This document shows positions 47,899 through 57,623 of a DNA stretch of 64,000 bases, in pieces (position 1 is the stretch's first letter; the number at the start of each line of letters is the position of its first letter). A model generated the notes under the pieces. That model searched no databases and was not told the DNA's origin. It saw only the letters and a list, made by a program, of their open reading frames with translations. The stretch is from Mycobacterium lentiflavum (GTDB lineage Bacteria > Actinomycetota > Actinomycetes > Mycobacteriales > Mycobacteriaceae): positions 4,712,001 to 4,776,000 of the forward strand of contig NZ_CP092423.2 in assembly GCF_022374895.2 (NCBI RefSeq), in the 5' to 3' direction. The translations under genes were made by a program, and so were the position numbers.

Positions 47899-49098
47899 AT
47901 GCGGACACCCGTCATTCTGGTCGCTGGCCAGCAAGGCACCGACACGGTGGCGGCGGCCCTGCTGCGCACACCCGGGACACTGGTCGTAGAGCACCGCTTC
48001 GACGGTGATGCGGTGCAGCGGACGATGACAACCCTGCAACGCGGTCTGTCGACAACCTCGGAGGCCAAGCTCGAACTCGATCACGGGTGCCCGTCCTGCA
48101 CAATCCGCAACGACTTGCTGGTGTTGCTGCGCCAGTTGCATCGCTGTGACGGCGTCGACCGCATCGTGGTACAGCTGGCCCCGTGGCTCGAACCCGAACC
48201 GATCTGCATTGCCATCCACCACGTTCGGGTACGCGTGGCACCCGGATACATCGATGGACCTGCGGCACTGGACGTGTCGATCGCGGCCGTGGTGGCCTGT
48301 GTCGATTCGTCGGTGTGGCTCAGACAGGTGCTCGGGGACGCTGTGCTCGACGACGGACGCTCCCGTGCCCAAGTTGTCGCCTGCCAAGCCGAATTCGCTG
48401 ACCTCGTGGTGCTCAACCACGGCGACCCGTTGCTGGCCGCAATATTGCGTCGTCTGTCACCACGGGCACGCATTCATGTCGGCGCTGACGGCATCGAGCA
48501 CGCCCTCGACAACCTGTACCGCGATGCCCGCCGCGGTCAAAGCGACGATCCGCACGCCCCGCTGCTGGCCGGACAGCCGCCGCTGGATTCGCGGGGCCCG
48601 ATCAGCCTCATCGAATTCAATAGCCGGCGCCCGTTTCACCCGCAACGTCTCCACGCGTGTCTGGACCTGCTGTTAGATGGCGTCATTCGCAGCCGGGGAC
48701 GGCTGTGGTTGGCCAGTGAAAACGAGCAGGCGATGTGGTGGGAATCGGCCGGTGGTGGATTGCGGATCAGTTCGGCCGGCAGATGGCTGGCCGCCTTGAC
48801 GGGGCCCGAGCTTGCCAAAGTTGACGCCGAGCGACGTGTCTTCGCCGAGTTGCGGTGGGACGAGCAGTACGGCGATAGACACACGGCCATGACCGTTCTG
48901 GTGTACAGCGCCAACCCCGCCGAAATTCTCCGTGCTCTCGAAGGCGCGCTGCTTACCGACGCTGAATTCCGCTCGCCACAGGAATGGCTCGACTACGAAG
49001 ATCCATTCGGTGACTGGCCGCAAGACCTGCGTGAAGCACTACCCGAACAGGGCCAAGACAGAACTGCCCGCGACACCCAATTCGAAGGCCGCCGATGA
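47899..49098 (+). CDS. CobW/COG0523 relative lacking the P-loop (Rv0106-like)
   Basis: 399 residues, resembling M. tuberculosis Rv0106 from MRTPVILVAG onward, with SCTIR, LAPWLEP, RRPFHPQRLHA and GDRHTAMTVLV. COG0523 proteins are GTP-dependent zinc chaperones, but here the Walker A position reads GQQGTDTV (residues 10-17) with no Lys, and the metal motif CxCC is CPSC (64-67). It therefore probably binds metal without normal GTP hydrolysis. The C-terminal CobW_C domain is intact. It stands first in a zinc-responsive group ahead of two PPE genes; Rv0106 is in the M. tuberculosis Zur regulon. Confidence 0.88.
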   Translation: MRTPVILVAGQQGTDTVAAALLRTPGTLVVEHRFDGDAVQRTMTTLQRGLSTTSEAKLELDHGCPSCTIRNDLLVLLRQLHRCDGVDRIVVQLAPWLEPEPICIAIHHVRVRVAPGYIDGPAALDVSIAAVVACVDSSVWLRQVLGDAVLDDGRSRAQVVACQAEFADLVVLNHGDPLLAAILRRLSPRARIHVGADGIEHALDNLYRDARRGQSDDPHAPLLAGQPPLDSRGPISLIEFNSRRPFHPQRLHACLDLLLDGVIRSRGRLWLASENEQAMWWESAGGGLRISSAGRWLAALTGPELAKVDAERRVFAELRWDEQYGDRHTAMTVLVYSANPAEILRALEGALLTDAEFRSPQEWLDYEDPFGDWPQDLREALPEQGQDRTARDTQFEGRR

Positions 49099-49279
49099 AA
49101 CCCAATGTCCGCCACCACCATGACATCGCGGCTTCAAACGCAAAACCTAGCGCGAGGTCTCTGTCCCGGTCGGCCCTCGCCAGTTCTCAGATCGTCGACT
49201 CGGCGTGGACTGAATTCGCGTCGAACGCGGTCATCGAGCCAGCCAACGTAGCTGCGGGCCGGTAAGCGGAGGGGGAATC

Positions 49280-50479
49280 ATGCTGGATTTTGCGGCGTTA
49301 CCGCCGGAAGTCAATTCGACGAGGATGTATTCCGGCCCGGGGTCGGGGCCGTTGCTTGCCGCTGCGGCGGCCTGGAATGCCCTGGCCGCTGAAATGCGTT
49401 CCGCGGCAACCGATTACGAATCGGTGATTCGGGAACTGAGCAGCGCGGGTTGGATTGGTCCGTCGTCGGCGTCGATGATGGCGGCGGCCGCGCAGTATCT
49501 CGCGTGGCTCAACGCCACTGCTGCGCAGGCTGAACAGGCGGGGATGCAGGCTCATGCGGCCGCCACCGCTTTCGAGGCGGCGTTCGGGATGACGGTGCCC
49601 CCGCCGGTCGTTGCGGCCAACCGTACTTTGCTGGCGAACCTAGTGGCCTCCAACATTTTCGGGCAGAACACCCCGGCGATCGCGGCCACCGAAGCCCAGT
49701 ATATGGAGATGTGGGCGCAAGACGCCGGCGCGATGAACGGCTACGCCACCGCCTCCAACGCCGCGGCGCAGATGACACCGTTCACCTCGCCGCAGACCAA
49801 CACGACCCCTGATGCGGCAACCGGGCAAAACGAGGCGGTCTCTCAGGCATTGAACTCGGCGGCCGGCAATGCGCAGTCACTGCTGTCGGCGGACCCGGCC
49901 AATGACGTCAACGCCCTGGCCGCTCCGCAGGCGTCGGGATCGCTCTACGATTACCTGACGCAATTCTTCGGCAACACCAACAACACGGCCGCGGGCCAGT
50001 TCTTGAGCAGTAACTTTTTCGCTAACTCGATCCTGAATGGTTCGCTGGCCGGTGGCCCGTTTAACCCGCAATCCATCATTTCAACCGTCGAGGGCTTCAA
50101 CTTCCTGCAGACCACGGCGACGACGCTGGGTGGTTTGGACGACTTCACCGGCGGTGCCGAGGCCGCCGTCACCAGCCTGAGCGCCAACTCGGTGGGGTCG
50201 GTCAGCGCGGGGGGCGCGTCGGCGGGAATCGGTAACGCGCATCTGGTCGGTTCGATGTCGGTGCCGCCGAGCTGGAGCAATGCGGCCACGATCAGTGCCG
50301 GTCAGGGGCCGGCGCCGGTCACCGGGCTCAGTGATATCGGGTCGGCCGGGACGCCGGCTGCGGGCGGGCCGGGTGGGGTGGCCGGGCCGCTGGGGGGCAC
50401 CGGCAAGCGGTTGCGCCGCGCCATCCCCCGGTACGGGTTTCGGCCCGTGGTCATGCCACGTCCGCCGGCCGCCGGTTAA
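49280..50479 (+). CDS. PPE-SVP protein in zinc island (first)
   Basis: 399 residues. The PPE domain opens [19 protein letters not shown], with GWIGPSS near 57 and [11 protein letters not shown] closing the helical region. The central part is Asn/Gly/Ala-rich. GSMSVPPSW near 335 is an exact SVPxxW motif, and the end is [17 protein letters not shown] strong GGAGGGGG site precedes ATG. It lies 181 bp after the CobW-like gene, with no Zur box of its own visible. No PE gene is adjacent. Export by an ESX system and a surface role in zinc uptake are inferred. Confidence 0.93.
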   Translation: MLDFAALPPEVNSTRMYSGPGSGPLLAAAAAWNALAAEMRSAATDYESVIRELSSAGWIGPSSASMMAAAAQYLAWLNATAAQAEQAGMQAHAAATAFEAAFGMTVPPPVVAANRTLLANLVASNIFGQNTPAIAATEAQYMEMWAQDAGAMNGYATASNAAAQMTPFTSPQTNTTPDAATGQNEAVSQALNSAAGNAQSLLSADPANDVNALAAPQASGSLYDYLTQFFGNTNNTAAGQFLSSNFFANSILNGSLAGGPFNPQSIISTVEGFNFLQTTATTLGGLDDFTGGAEAAVTSLSANSVGSVSAGGASAGIGNAHLVGSMSVPPSWSNAATISAGQGPAPVTGLSDIGSAGTPAAGGPGGVAGPLGGTGKRLRRAIPRYGFRPVVMPRPPAAG

Positions 50480-50500
50480 GAGACGTCAGGAGGAGATGTC

Positions 50501-51697
50501 ATGCTGAACTTTGGGGCGTTGCCGCCGGAAGTCAACTCGGCCAAGATGTATGCCGGACCTGGATCGGGGTCGATGCTGGCCGCCGCGGCGGCCTGGAACG
50601 CGATCGCTGCTGAGATGCGTTCGGCGGCAAGTAATTACGACGCGGTGATCCGTTCGCTGGTCAGTGAGGGCTGGCTGGGTCCGGCGTCGGCGAAGATGGC
50701 GGCGGCACTGCAGCCGTATCTGCAGTGGATGAGCACCACCGCCACGCAGGCCGAGCAGGCCGGCGCTGCGGCCAACGCGGCCGCTGCCGCCTACGAGGCC
50801 GCGTTCGCCGCGACGGTGCCCCCGCCGCTGGTGGCCGCTAACCGCACGCTGCTGGCGAACCTGGTGGCTACCAACATCATCGGCCAAAACAGCGGGGCGA
50901 TCGCGACGACCGAGGCGCAATACGGCGAGATGTGGGCCCAAGATGCCTCGGCGATGACCAGCTACACCACGGCGTCGCGGGCCGCCACGCAAATGACGCC
51001 GTTTAGCGACCCGCAGTCCGACACCAGCGCGGACGCAACGGCGTTGCAGGCCGATGCGGTGACCAATGCCAACGCCCTGGCCGCCCCGTTGGCCGCCGGC
51101 GCGGGAAACAACATATTCACGCCCGGCTCGGGTTCAGACACCACCGGACTTTCCGGGTTGCTGAACATTTTCAGCAATTCCAACCCGAATCTGCTGGGGG
51201 CTTTCCTCAACAACAACAGCGTCTCGGGCCTGTCGAACGCCTTTACCACCAACGGCATCCTGAACCCGACGACAATGATAGATCCCGCCGCGACAGCCGT
51301 CGCGAACGCCGCCGTACAAGGGGCGACCACCTCAGGGCTGGAGGACCTGGCCGCCGGCCTTGGTGGGGCGGCTGCGGTGTCCTCGACGACCAGCCTGCCG
51401 GGCGCGGCCGCCACCGCCGCAGTAGGGCAGGCCAGTCTGGTGGGGGCCCTGTCGGTCCCGCCGACCTGGGCCGGCAGCGGCGCCACCGTCAGCACCGTCG
51501 CGGCCACAACGCAGGTCGGCGCCGGGGCCTACCACAGCTTCGGCGCGGCCACCCCGATGGTGATGGAAGAAGCCGGAGCAGTGGGCATGCCCGGCGTGCC
51601 GCTAGCCGGCGTTCCGGGGGCGCACGAGGATGAATTCGCCGACCCGATCTACGGGTTCCGGCCCCGCGTCATCGGCCGCCCACCCGCCGCCGGTTAA
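50501..51697 (+). CDS. PPE-SVP protein in zinc island (second)
   Basis: 398 residues, a tandem relative of the preceding gene: [37 protein letters not shown], then GALSVPPTW near 325 and the ending [16 protein letters not shown]. Similarity is highest in the first 175 residues and the SVP tail; the middle is free to vary. AGGAGG precedes the ATG, 21 bp after the first PPE stop, so the two are co-transcribed. They may form a PPE pair in place of a PE/PPE pair, which would be unusual. Confidence 0.93.
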   Translation: MLNFGALPPEVNSAKMYAGPGSGSMLAAAAAWNAIAAEMRSAASNYDAVIRSLVSEGWLGPASAKMAAALQPYLQWMSTTATQAEQAGAAANAAAAAYEAAFAATVPPPLVAANRTLLANLVATNIIGQNSGAIATTEAQYGEMWAQDASAMTSYTTASRAATQMTPFSDPQSDTSADATALQADAVTNANALAAPLAAGAGNNIFTPGSGSDTTGLSGLLNIFSNSNPNLLGAFLNNNSVSGLSNAFTTNGILNPTTMIDPAATAVANAAVQGATTSGLEDLAAGLGGAAAVSSTTSLPGAAATAAVGQASLVGALSVPPTWAGSGATVSTVAATTQVGAGAYHSFGAATPMVMEEAGAVGMPGVPLAGVPGAHEDEFADPIYGFRPRVIGRPPAAG

Positions 51698-51703
51698 CGC
51701 CAC

Positions 51704-52054
51704 ATGAAAGCCCTACCGCTGCTGACAAGCCTCGCCGCCCTGATCGGCCTGGCCGCACCGGCCCACGCCGACCCCGCCGACGACGCCTTCCTCGCCGCAC
51801 TCACCAACGCCGGCATCACCTACCACGACCCCGACCACGCCATCAAAGCCGGCCAAAAAGTCTGCGACCTCGCCAACTCCGGAACATCACAACTCGACAT
51901 CATCCGCGACATCCGCGATCTCAACCCATCCTTCACCATGGCTAAGGCCGCCCAGTTCGCCAAAGCCGCCGCCATGGCCTACTGCCCCGAACGCCTGGCA
52001 ACCGACAGCGGCGGCAACGATCCCCGCAGCGCCGGCACCTATCCCAACAGCTGA
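51704..52054 (+). CDS. DUF732 exported protein
   Basis: 116 residues. A signal peptide (LPLLTSLAALIGLAAPAHA) is followed by the DUF732 helical domain with FLAALTNAGITYHDPDHAI, GQKVCDLANSG and AMAYCPE. The two Cys probably form a disulfide. It starts 6 nt after the second PPE stop and so belongs to the same transcript. DUF732 proteins are common, secreted and of unknown function in mycobacteria; here a periplasmic or surface role beside the PPE proteins is inferred. The codon use is strongly C-ending. Confidence 0.88.
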   Translation: MKALPLLTSLAALIGLAAPAHADPADDAFLAALTNAGITYHDPDHAIKAGQKVCDLANSGTSQLDIIRDIRDLNPSFTMAKAAQFAKAAAMAYCPERLATDSGGNDPRSAGTYPNS

Positions 52055-52231
52055 GCACAAGCGCCGGCTCTTCGTACGGAATGCTGTCTGCGTTCCGTGC
52101 ACCGTGGGCGGACTGTGCAACCTCAATTCCCGTGTCTCGCAACCCGCGGCGAACCTGGCCGCACATCCGAGCGGCGGCCCCTGCCTTGGGTGCAAACCGC
52201 GCAGACAGGTGCTATGATCCAGCCGTATCGC

Positions 52232-52252
52232 TAATGAAAACCATTTCCAATA
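52232..52252 (+). promoter_or_regulatory. Zur box 3 and promoter of the znu operon
   Basis: Core TGAAAACCATTTCCA (52235-52249), less symmetric than the others, with TAATGACAAT just after. TATGAT at 52213-52218 is a good -10, placing the box over the start of the transcript, 21 nt before the ZnuA start. The gap 52055-52212 shows nothing else. Confidence 0.75.
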
Positions 52253-52272
52253 ATGACAATGGGGAGCGCTTG

Positions 52273-53232
52273 GTGAAGAGACAATCTGCGCGGCGCAAGG
52301 TGGCAGTATTGGCGGCGGTAAGCACGGCCGCGATGCTCCTCGGCGGCGTTGCGTGTAGCACCAACAACGGGCCGCAAGCTGGACCCGGTGGCACCAGCAG
52401 CACCGGCACCGGTTCCAAAATCACGGTTGTCGCGACCATCAACGCGTGGGGCAGCATCGCCGCCCAGCTCGGCGGCGACCGAGTGCAGCAAACCAGCCTC
52501 ATCACCAACCCCGACACCGACCCGCACAGCTACGAGCCATCGGCTGCAGATGCGCGCTCGGTCGCCGACGCGACGATCGTGGTTGAAAATGGCATCGGCT
52601 ACGACGCGTGGGCCGACAAATTGGTCGCCTCCGATCCGAATCCGAAGCGCGCCGTTGTCAATGTCGGTGACACTGTGGGAGTCGGCGCGGGAGGCAATCC
52701 GCACCAATGGTATTCGCCTAACTCGGTCTCCAAGGTGGCCAATGCGATCACCGCCGCTTACAAGAAGGCGGACCCGAACGACTCGGCATATTTCGATCAG
52801 CAGAACTCACGGTTCCTCAACCAGGGCCTGTCCAACTACCACAGCTTGATCGCCACCATCAAAGCCAAATACGGTGGGGTGCCGGTAGGGGCCAGCGAAT
52901 CAATCTTTGCTCCGCTCTCGGATGCGTTGGGGCTCAACCTGATTACGCCGCCAGAGTTCCTCAAGGCAATCAGTGAAGGCACCGATCCGTCACCGGCGGA
53001 CAAGGCGACCATCGACCACCAGATCGCTACCAAGGCGATCAAGGTATACGTGTTGAACAGCCAAAACAACAACCCGGATGTGCGGGCGCAGGTCGACGCA
53101 GCCAAGAAGCAGGGCATTCCCGTCACTACGGTGACAGAGACTCTGTCACCGGCGAACACGTCGTTTCAAGATTGGCAATCCGCACAGTTGTCTGCCCTGG
53201 CGGATGCTCTGCACACCGCGACAGGACAGTGA
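52273..53232 (+). CDS. znuA: zinc ABC transporter solute-binding lipoprotein (ZnuA-like)
   Basis: 319 residues. Signal with Cys at 28 (GGVACS; the -3 residue is Gly, a weak lipobox). Cluster A-I metal-binding fold: VVATINAWGSIAAQLGG, first His in DTDPHSYEPS, second His in GGNPHQWYSP, then ASESIFAPL where the usual third His seems to be Glu, and a late Asp in NNNPDV. No His-rich loop is present. GTG 52273 follows GGGGAGCG. It delivers zinc, or possibly manganese, to the two permeases encoded next; the Zur box makes zinc more likely. Confidence 0.9.
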   Translation: MKRQSARRKVAVLAAVSTAAMLLGGVACSTNNGPQAGPGGTSSTGTGSKITVVATINAWGSIAAQLGGDRVQQTSLITNPDTDPHSYEPSAADARSVADATIVVENGIGYDAWADKLVASDPNPKRAVVNVGDTVGVGAGGNPHQWYSPNSVSKVANAITAAYKKADPNDSAYFDQQNSRFLNQGLSNYHSLIATIKAKYGGVPVGASESIFAPLSDALGLNLITPPEFLKAISEGTDPSPADKATIDHQIATKAIKVYVLNSQNNNPDVRAQVDAAKKQGIPVTTVTETLSPANTSFQDWQSAQLSALADALHTATGQ

Positions 53233-54116
53233 TGACCAGCGCACGCCCCGGACCCGCCGAACTGCAGGTCGACCGAGCCCCAGCGACCGAGGAGATCGCG
53301 GTCCGGATGCGCGGCGCTTCAGCCGTGGTGGGCGGCAAGACGGTGTGGTCGGATGTCTCCCTCGATGTCGCCGCCGGAGAGTTCGTCGCGGTACTCGGTC
53401 CCAATGGCTGCGGAAAGTCGACCCTGCTGAAAGTCCTATTGGGGCTGGCCCCGGCGCACGGCACGGTTGAGGTGCTGGGCGAGCGCCCCGGCCGGCGCAA
53501 TAACCGGATCGGGAATCTGCCCCAGCGGCGCGCATTCGACGCCGCCGTGCCCATCCGCGGCATCGACGTGGTGGCCCTGGGATTGGACGGCGCGCGCTGG
53601 GGAACACCCATCCCCTTCTTGAGCCGGCTTCTCGCCCCGCGACGGTTCGCGGAACGTCAGAGACGGCTTGAACATGTAATCGAACTGGTCGGCGCGACGA
53701 AGTATGCCCAGCGCCCGATCGGCCGCTGCTCGGGTGGCGAACAACAGCGGCTGCTGATCGCACAAGCACTGATCCGTCAGCCGGAACTGATCTTGCTCGA
53801 CGAGCCCCTCGATAGCCTCGATGTGCCCAGCCAGGCCGGGATCTGCGCTCTGGTGGGCGACATCTGCCGCCGCGAGCACGTCGCGGTGATCATGGTGGCC
53901 CACGACGTGAACCCGATCCTGCCGTACCTGGATCGCGTCATCTACATCGCTGGCGGGTCGGCCGTGATCGGAACTCCCGAGGAGGTAATCACCGCCGATC
54001 AACTCAGCGCGCTCTACGGCATCCCGATCGAAGTCCTCCACGACCGGGCCGGGCGCTTATTCGTCGTCGGCCAGCCCGACGCTCCTCCCCCGCAGACCGC
54101 GCGAGCCCAGGCATGA
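53232..54116 (+). CDS. znuC: zinc ABC transporter ATPase
   Basis: 294 residues. Walker A LGPNGCGKSTLLK, Q-loop GNLPQRRAFD, signature CSGGEQQRLLIAQAL, Walker B LILLDEPLDSLD and switch His in VAHDVNP. It has a longer N-terminal tail than most ZnuC proteins; ATG 53232 overlaps the znuA stop by one base (TGATG). Its own stop overlaps the first permease start (ATGA). It powers import of metal delivered by the binding protein. Confidence 0.93.
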   Translation: MTSARPGPAELQVDRAPATEEIAVRMRGASAVVGGKTVWSDVSLDVAAGEFVAVLGPNGCGKSTLLKVLLGLAPAHGTVEVLGERPGRRNNRIGNLPQRRAFDAAVPIRGIDVVALGLDGARWGTPIPFLSRLLAPRRFAERQRRLEHVIELVGATKYAQRPIGRCSGGEQQRLLIAQALIRQPELILLDEPLDSLDVPSQAGICALVGDICRREHVAVIMVAHDVNPILPYLDRVIYIAGGSAVIGTPEEVITADQLSALYGIPIEVLHDRAGRLFVVGQPDAPPPQTARAQA

Positions 54117-55030
54117 ATCCGCAGCTGACCTGGAATCTGATCACCGACGTCCAGCAGATGTGGGCCTACCCGTTCATGGTGACCGCGTTTCGTGCCGGCA
54201 CGGTCGTCGCCGTACTCGCCGGCGTGGTCGGATGGGTAATGGTGCTGCGCAAGGAAAGCTTCGCCGGGCACACGCTGGCCATCGTCGGCTTCCCCGGCGC
54301 CGCCGCCGCGGCGTGGCTCGGCGTGGCCACCGGCTACGGCTACTTCGCGGCCTGCATCGGCGCCGCAGCCGCGATCGCGTTTCTGCCCACGTCGAACCCG
54401 GCACGCGAGATGGGCGGCCTCAGTGAGGAATCCGCGGGAATCGGCACGATTCAAGCTCTCGCACTGGCGACCGGATTCCTGTTCGTCAGTCTCTATCACG
54501 GATTCCTCTCCGGGCTTACCAACCTGCTCTTCGGCACCATCGCCGGAGTCAGCGCCGAGCAGCTTCGGGTGCTGCTGATCGCCGCAGTGGTGTGCCTTGC
54601 TGTGCTGGCCGCGATCGGGCGTCCCCTGCTGTGGGCCTCGATCGACCCCGATGCCGCAGCCGCCAACGGCGTCCCGACCCGATTCGTCGCCGGGATGTTC
54701 CTGCTGGTGCTTGGCGCCGCCGCTGCCGGTGCCAGCCAGATTACCGGCAGCCTCTTAGTATTCGCGCTGCTGGTAGCTCCGCCCGCGGCCGCATTCCACC
54801 TCACCGCCCGTCCCGCGACGGGCATTGCGCTCTCGGTCCTCATCGCGGTCGCCGTGACGTGGGTGGGGATCGGTTGCGCGTTCTATTCTCCGTATCCCAT
54901 CGGGTTCTGGGTGAGCAGTTTCGCGTTCGGCGTCTACTTGCTGGCGGTTGGCTACCGGGCGAGCGTCGAGCGGACACTACGGCGGATCGACCGACAGCGT
55001 TCGCCGATTCGTCCTGCGGTGGCGGCATGA
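54113..55030 (+). CDS. znuB: ABC-3 family zinc permease (first)
   Basis: 305 residues with about 8 membrane segments of the ABC-3/ZnuB family: VGWVMVLRKESFAGHTLAIVGFPGAA near the N-terminus (the R-x-FAGH-x-L coupling region), SIDPDAAAANGVPTRF, and ASQITGSLLVFALLVAPPAAAFHLT. It overlaps both neighbours by ATGA. A second, different permease follows, so the transporter is likely a heterodimer. Confidence 0.9.
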   Translation: MNPQLTWNLITDVQQMWAYPFMVTAFRAGTVVAVLAGVVGWVMVLRKESFAGHTLAIVGFPGAAAAAWLGVATGYGYFAACIGAAAAIAFLPTSNPAREMGGLSEESAGIGTIQALALATGFLFVSLYHGFLSGLTNLLFGTIAGVSAEQLRVLLIAAVVCLAVLAAIGRPLLWASIDPDAAAANGVPTRFVAGMFLLVLGAAAAGASQITGSLLVFALLVAPPAAAFHLTARPATGIALSVLIAVAVTWVGIGCAFYSPYPIGFWVSSFAFGVYLLAVGYRASVERTLRRIDRQRSPIRPAVAA

Positions 55031-55917
55031 CGGTCCACGATGGGCCCGCCTACGCGTCCGGGCCACTGAGCGGCTTGACGAATATGCTCGCCCACCCCTT
55101 CATCACCCATGCGCTGGTGGCCGGGACTGCGGTGGCGGTGGTGTGCGGGCTGGCCGGTTACTTCCTTGTGTTGCGCGGCCAGGTGTTCGCCGGCGACGCA
55201 CAAGGACATATCGCCTACACCGGCGCCATGGCGGCTCTAGTTGCCGGGCTCGACCCGCGCGTGGGATTGTTCGCCGCGACCATCATCGCCGGAATCGCGC
55301 TCGGCTTGATCAGCCGTCGTGGCGCCGACGATGTCGCCATCGGCTCGTTTTTCTCCTGGATACTCGGCCTGGGCGCGCTGCTATTGACGTACTACACCAC
55401 CCATGGCAGCGGTAACTATGGCACAGCGAACGTCAATGTCTTGTTCGGCAGTATTTTTGGGATCAACGACCAGGCGAGTGCCGTGGCGCTGGCGGTCGCC
55501 ACCGGCGTGGGTGTCGTGCTGATCATAATCGCGCGCCCGCTGCTGTTCGCCACCATCGATCCGGGCATCGCCCAGGCCGCCGGCGTTCCGACCCGGCTGC
55601 TCGGCTCCCTCTTCTTGGTCATCGTCGGCGTCACCGTCGCCGAGGCCACTCAAATCATCGGCGCGCTTGTCGTCCTCGGCCTGCTCGCCGCGCCGGCTGC
55701 AGCCGCCATGCGGCTAACGGCCCGTCCCTGGCGGGGGTTCTGCCTGTCTGCCGTCTTGGCCACCGCCGCGATCTGGATTGGCGTCACCATCGCCTACGCC
55801 GTTCCCGCGGCGCCAGCCACCTTCACCATCATGAGCGCCGCCGCGACCATCTACCTGATCGCCGCAGTGATCGGCACCCGAAGCCGCGAGCCGCGGTATG
55901 CGCAGGCGGCGCAGTAA
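55027..55917 (+). CDS. ABC-3 family zinc permease (second)
   Basis: 296 residues, the same family as the preceding gene but clearly diverged: FLVLRGQVFAGDAQGHIAYTGA, TIDPGIAQAAGVPTRLLGS, and EATQIIGALVVLGLLAAPAAAAMRLT. ATG 55027 overlaps the previous stop. Two permease genes in tandem are common in metal ABC-3 systems of Gram-positive bacteria (for example Mn/Zn types). It is followed 25 bp later by the zur-like gene in the same operon. Confidence 0.9.
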   Translation: MTVHDGPAYASGPLSGLTNMLAHPFITHALVAGTAVAVVCGLAGYFLVLRGQVFAGDAQGHIAYTGAMAALVAGLDPRVGLFAATIIAGIALGLISRRGADDVAIGSFFSWILGLGALLLTYYTTHGSGNYGTANVNVLFGSIFGINDQASAVALAVATGVGVVLIIIARPLLFATIDPGIAQAAGVPTRLLGSLFLVIVGVTVAEATQIIGALVVLGLLAAPAAAAMRLTARPWRGFCLSAVLATAAIWIGVTIAYAVPAAPATFTIMSAAATIYLIAAVIGTRSREPRYAQAAQ

Positions 55918-55942
55918 CAGCGAAAAGCCAAGGAGCGCAACG

Positions 55943-56356
55943 ATGCCCGCACCTCAGGTGCGACGCCCGATCCGAATGACGTCCCAGCAACGAGCGCTAC
56001 TCGACCTGCTGCATCGCAGCGACCGCTTCCGGGGGGCCCAACAACTCCATGACGACCTGCGTCAAGGCCGCGGCGTCCGGATTGGTTTGGTGACCGTCTA
56101 CCGGATCCTGAACCTTTTGACTGACCTGAAAATCACCGAAACCCAGCGCGCCGAAGACGGTGAAATGTTATATCGGCTGCGGACCACTTCCGAGCACCGC
56201 CACTACTTATTGTGCCGACAGTGCGGGCATGCGATCGGCTTTACCGCAGACGAAATCGAAGCCTTCACAAGCAAACTCGCCCAACAACACCACTACACCG
56301 ACCTCGCCCACGAGATCGACTTCTACGGAACGTGCCCACAGTGCGTCGAAATCTGA
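55943..56356 (+). CDS. zur: Fur-family zinc regulator, Zur-like
   Basis: 137 residues. The DNA-binding part has RMTSQQRALLDLLHRSDRF, GAQQLHDDLR and GLVTVYRILNLL. The dimer part has HRHYLLCRQCGHAIGF and YGTCPQC, giving structural-zinc Cys91, 94, 131 and 134. His-rich sensor segments EHRHY and QQHHYTD follow the Zur pattern. AAGGAG precedes ATG 55943. In M. tuberculosis the principal zur follows smtB elsewhere on the chromosome; this copy sits inside a zinc uptake operon, so it may be a second Zur that represses its own operon. Confidence 0.88.
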   Translation: MPAPQVRRPIRMTSQQRALLDLLHRSDRFRGAQQLHDDLRQGRGVRIGLVTVYRILNLLTDLKITETQRAEDGEMLYRLRTTSEHRHYLLCRQCGHAIGFTADEIEAFTSKLAQQHHYTDLAHEIDFYGTCPQCVEI

Positions 56357-56446
56357 ACGCGAGCGGTTAAGAACAGCACTTTGCCGACCACACCGCGAAC
56401 GGGATCGCGCGGAATCCTTGAGGAATCAGCGCATCTTTGCCAACCT

Positions 56447-56467
56447 TAATGAAAATCATTATCATTA
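56447..56467 (+). promoter_or_regulatory. Zur box 4
   Basis: The most symmetric of the set: TAATGAAAATC-ATTATCATTA (56447-56467), differing from a perfect palindrome only at the centre and one pair. TATCAT at 56460-56465 within it lies 6 nt before the GTG of the CobW gene, so the box covers a leaderless promoter. Only a weakly structured gap separates it from zur. Confidence 0.85.
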
Positions 56468-56471
56468 ATGG

Positions 56472-57614
56472 GTGCCCCCGCAACACTATGCGCTGCTTCC
56501 CGTAACCGTGCTGTCCGGCTTCCTCGGAGCCGGAAAGACAACTCTGCTCAATCATGTCCTGGCGAACCGGGAAGGTCGGCGAGTCGCGGTGATCGTCAAC
56601 GACATGAGCGAGGTGAACATCGACGCCGCGCTGGTCGCCGGAACCGGCTATCTGGACCGCACCGAAGAGAAGCTGGTCGAACTGACCAACGGCTGCATTT
56701 GCTGCACGTTGCGCGAAGACCTCATCGAGTCGGTAGCGCGCCTCGCAGCGGCCGGCCGTTTTGACTATTTATTGATCGAGTCGACGGGAATCTCCGAACC
56801 GATGCCGGTTGCCGCGAGCTTCAGCTGGGAGTTCGACAACGGCTTCAGCCTCAGCAGCGTCGCCAGGCTCGACACCATGGTCACGGTCGTAGACGCATCG
56901 ACGTTCCTGCAAGAGCTGGCCCGCGGCGACGCGCTCGCGGCTCGCGACCTCGCCGTTGACGGCACCGACATCCGCACCATTGCCGACCTGCTCGTTGACC
57001 AGGTGGAATTCGCCGACGTCATACTGCTCAACAAAACCGATCTGGTCGGCGAAGACGTCTGCGCAAGGGTAACCGCAGTGCTACGGCGCCTGAATCCGTC
57101 GGCCCGCATCATGCCCACCAACCACGGCCGGGTGCCACTTGAACAAGTGCTGGGCACCGGGCTGTTCGACCCCGATCTCGCCGCGCAAGCCGCGGGCTGG
57201 GACGAGGAGCTGCGCGGCGGTCACACACCCGAAACCGAGGAATACGGGATTAGCAGTGTGACGTTCCGCGCACAGCGCCCTTTTCACCCAGAACGTCTGC
57301 AGGCGGCTTTGGAAGAATTGCAAGGGTTGTTGCGCAGCAAGGGTTTCTGCTGGATCGCAAGCCGACCCGATCTCGCCGCGATCTGGTCTCAGGCCGGCCC
57401 CAACCTGATGATCGAACCGGCGCAATACTGGGCGACCGCCGACTTCTCGCCCGGCCAGGAAATCGTGTTCATCGGGATCAAGCTCGACCGCGACCGCGTC
57501 CTGGGGCTGATGTCGTCGGCATTGCTGACCGACGACGAGTTCGCCGACGGCCCGCAGCACTGGACCACCTACCCCGACCCGCTGCCACCGTGGAGCGTCG
57601 CTCATGCCTACTAG
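56472..57614 (+). CDS. CobW/COG0523 GTPase, canonical zinc chaperone type
   Basis: 380 residues. P-loop [12 protein letters not shown] (Lys22), metal motif CICC at 75-78, Walker B-like [11 protein letters not shown], guanine motif LLNKTDLVG and C-terminal CobW_C domain with RRPFHPERL-like [16 protein letters not shown]. Zur-controlled COG0523 proteins (such as YciC and ZagA in Bacillus) hand zinc to essential enzymes during shortage. The start is GTG 56472, right behind a Zur box, so the mRNA is probably leaderless. An ATG at 56468 is out of frame. Confidence 0.93.
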   Translation: MPPQHYALLPVTVLSGFLGAGKTTLLNHVLANREGRRVAVIVNDMSEVNIDAALVAGTGYLDRTEEKLVELTNGCICCTLREDLIESVARLAAAGRFDYLLIESTGISEPMPVAASFSWEFDNGFSLSSVARLDTMVTVVDASTFLQELARGDALAARDLAVDGTDIRTIADLLVDQVEFADVILLNKTDLVGEDVCARVTAVLRRLNPSARIMPTNHGRVPLEQVLGTGLFDPDLAAQAAGWDEELRGGHTPETEEYGISSVTFRAQRPFHPERLQAALEELQGLLRSKGFCWIASRPDLAAIWSQAGPNLMIEPAQYWATADFSPGQEIVFIGIKLDRDRVLGLMSSALLTDDEFADGPQHWTTYPDPLPPWSVAHAY

Positions 57615-57623
57615 GCAACAGTG

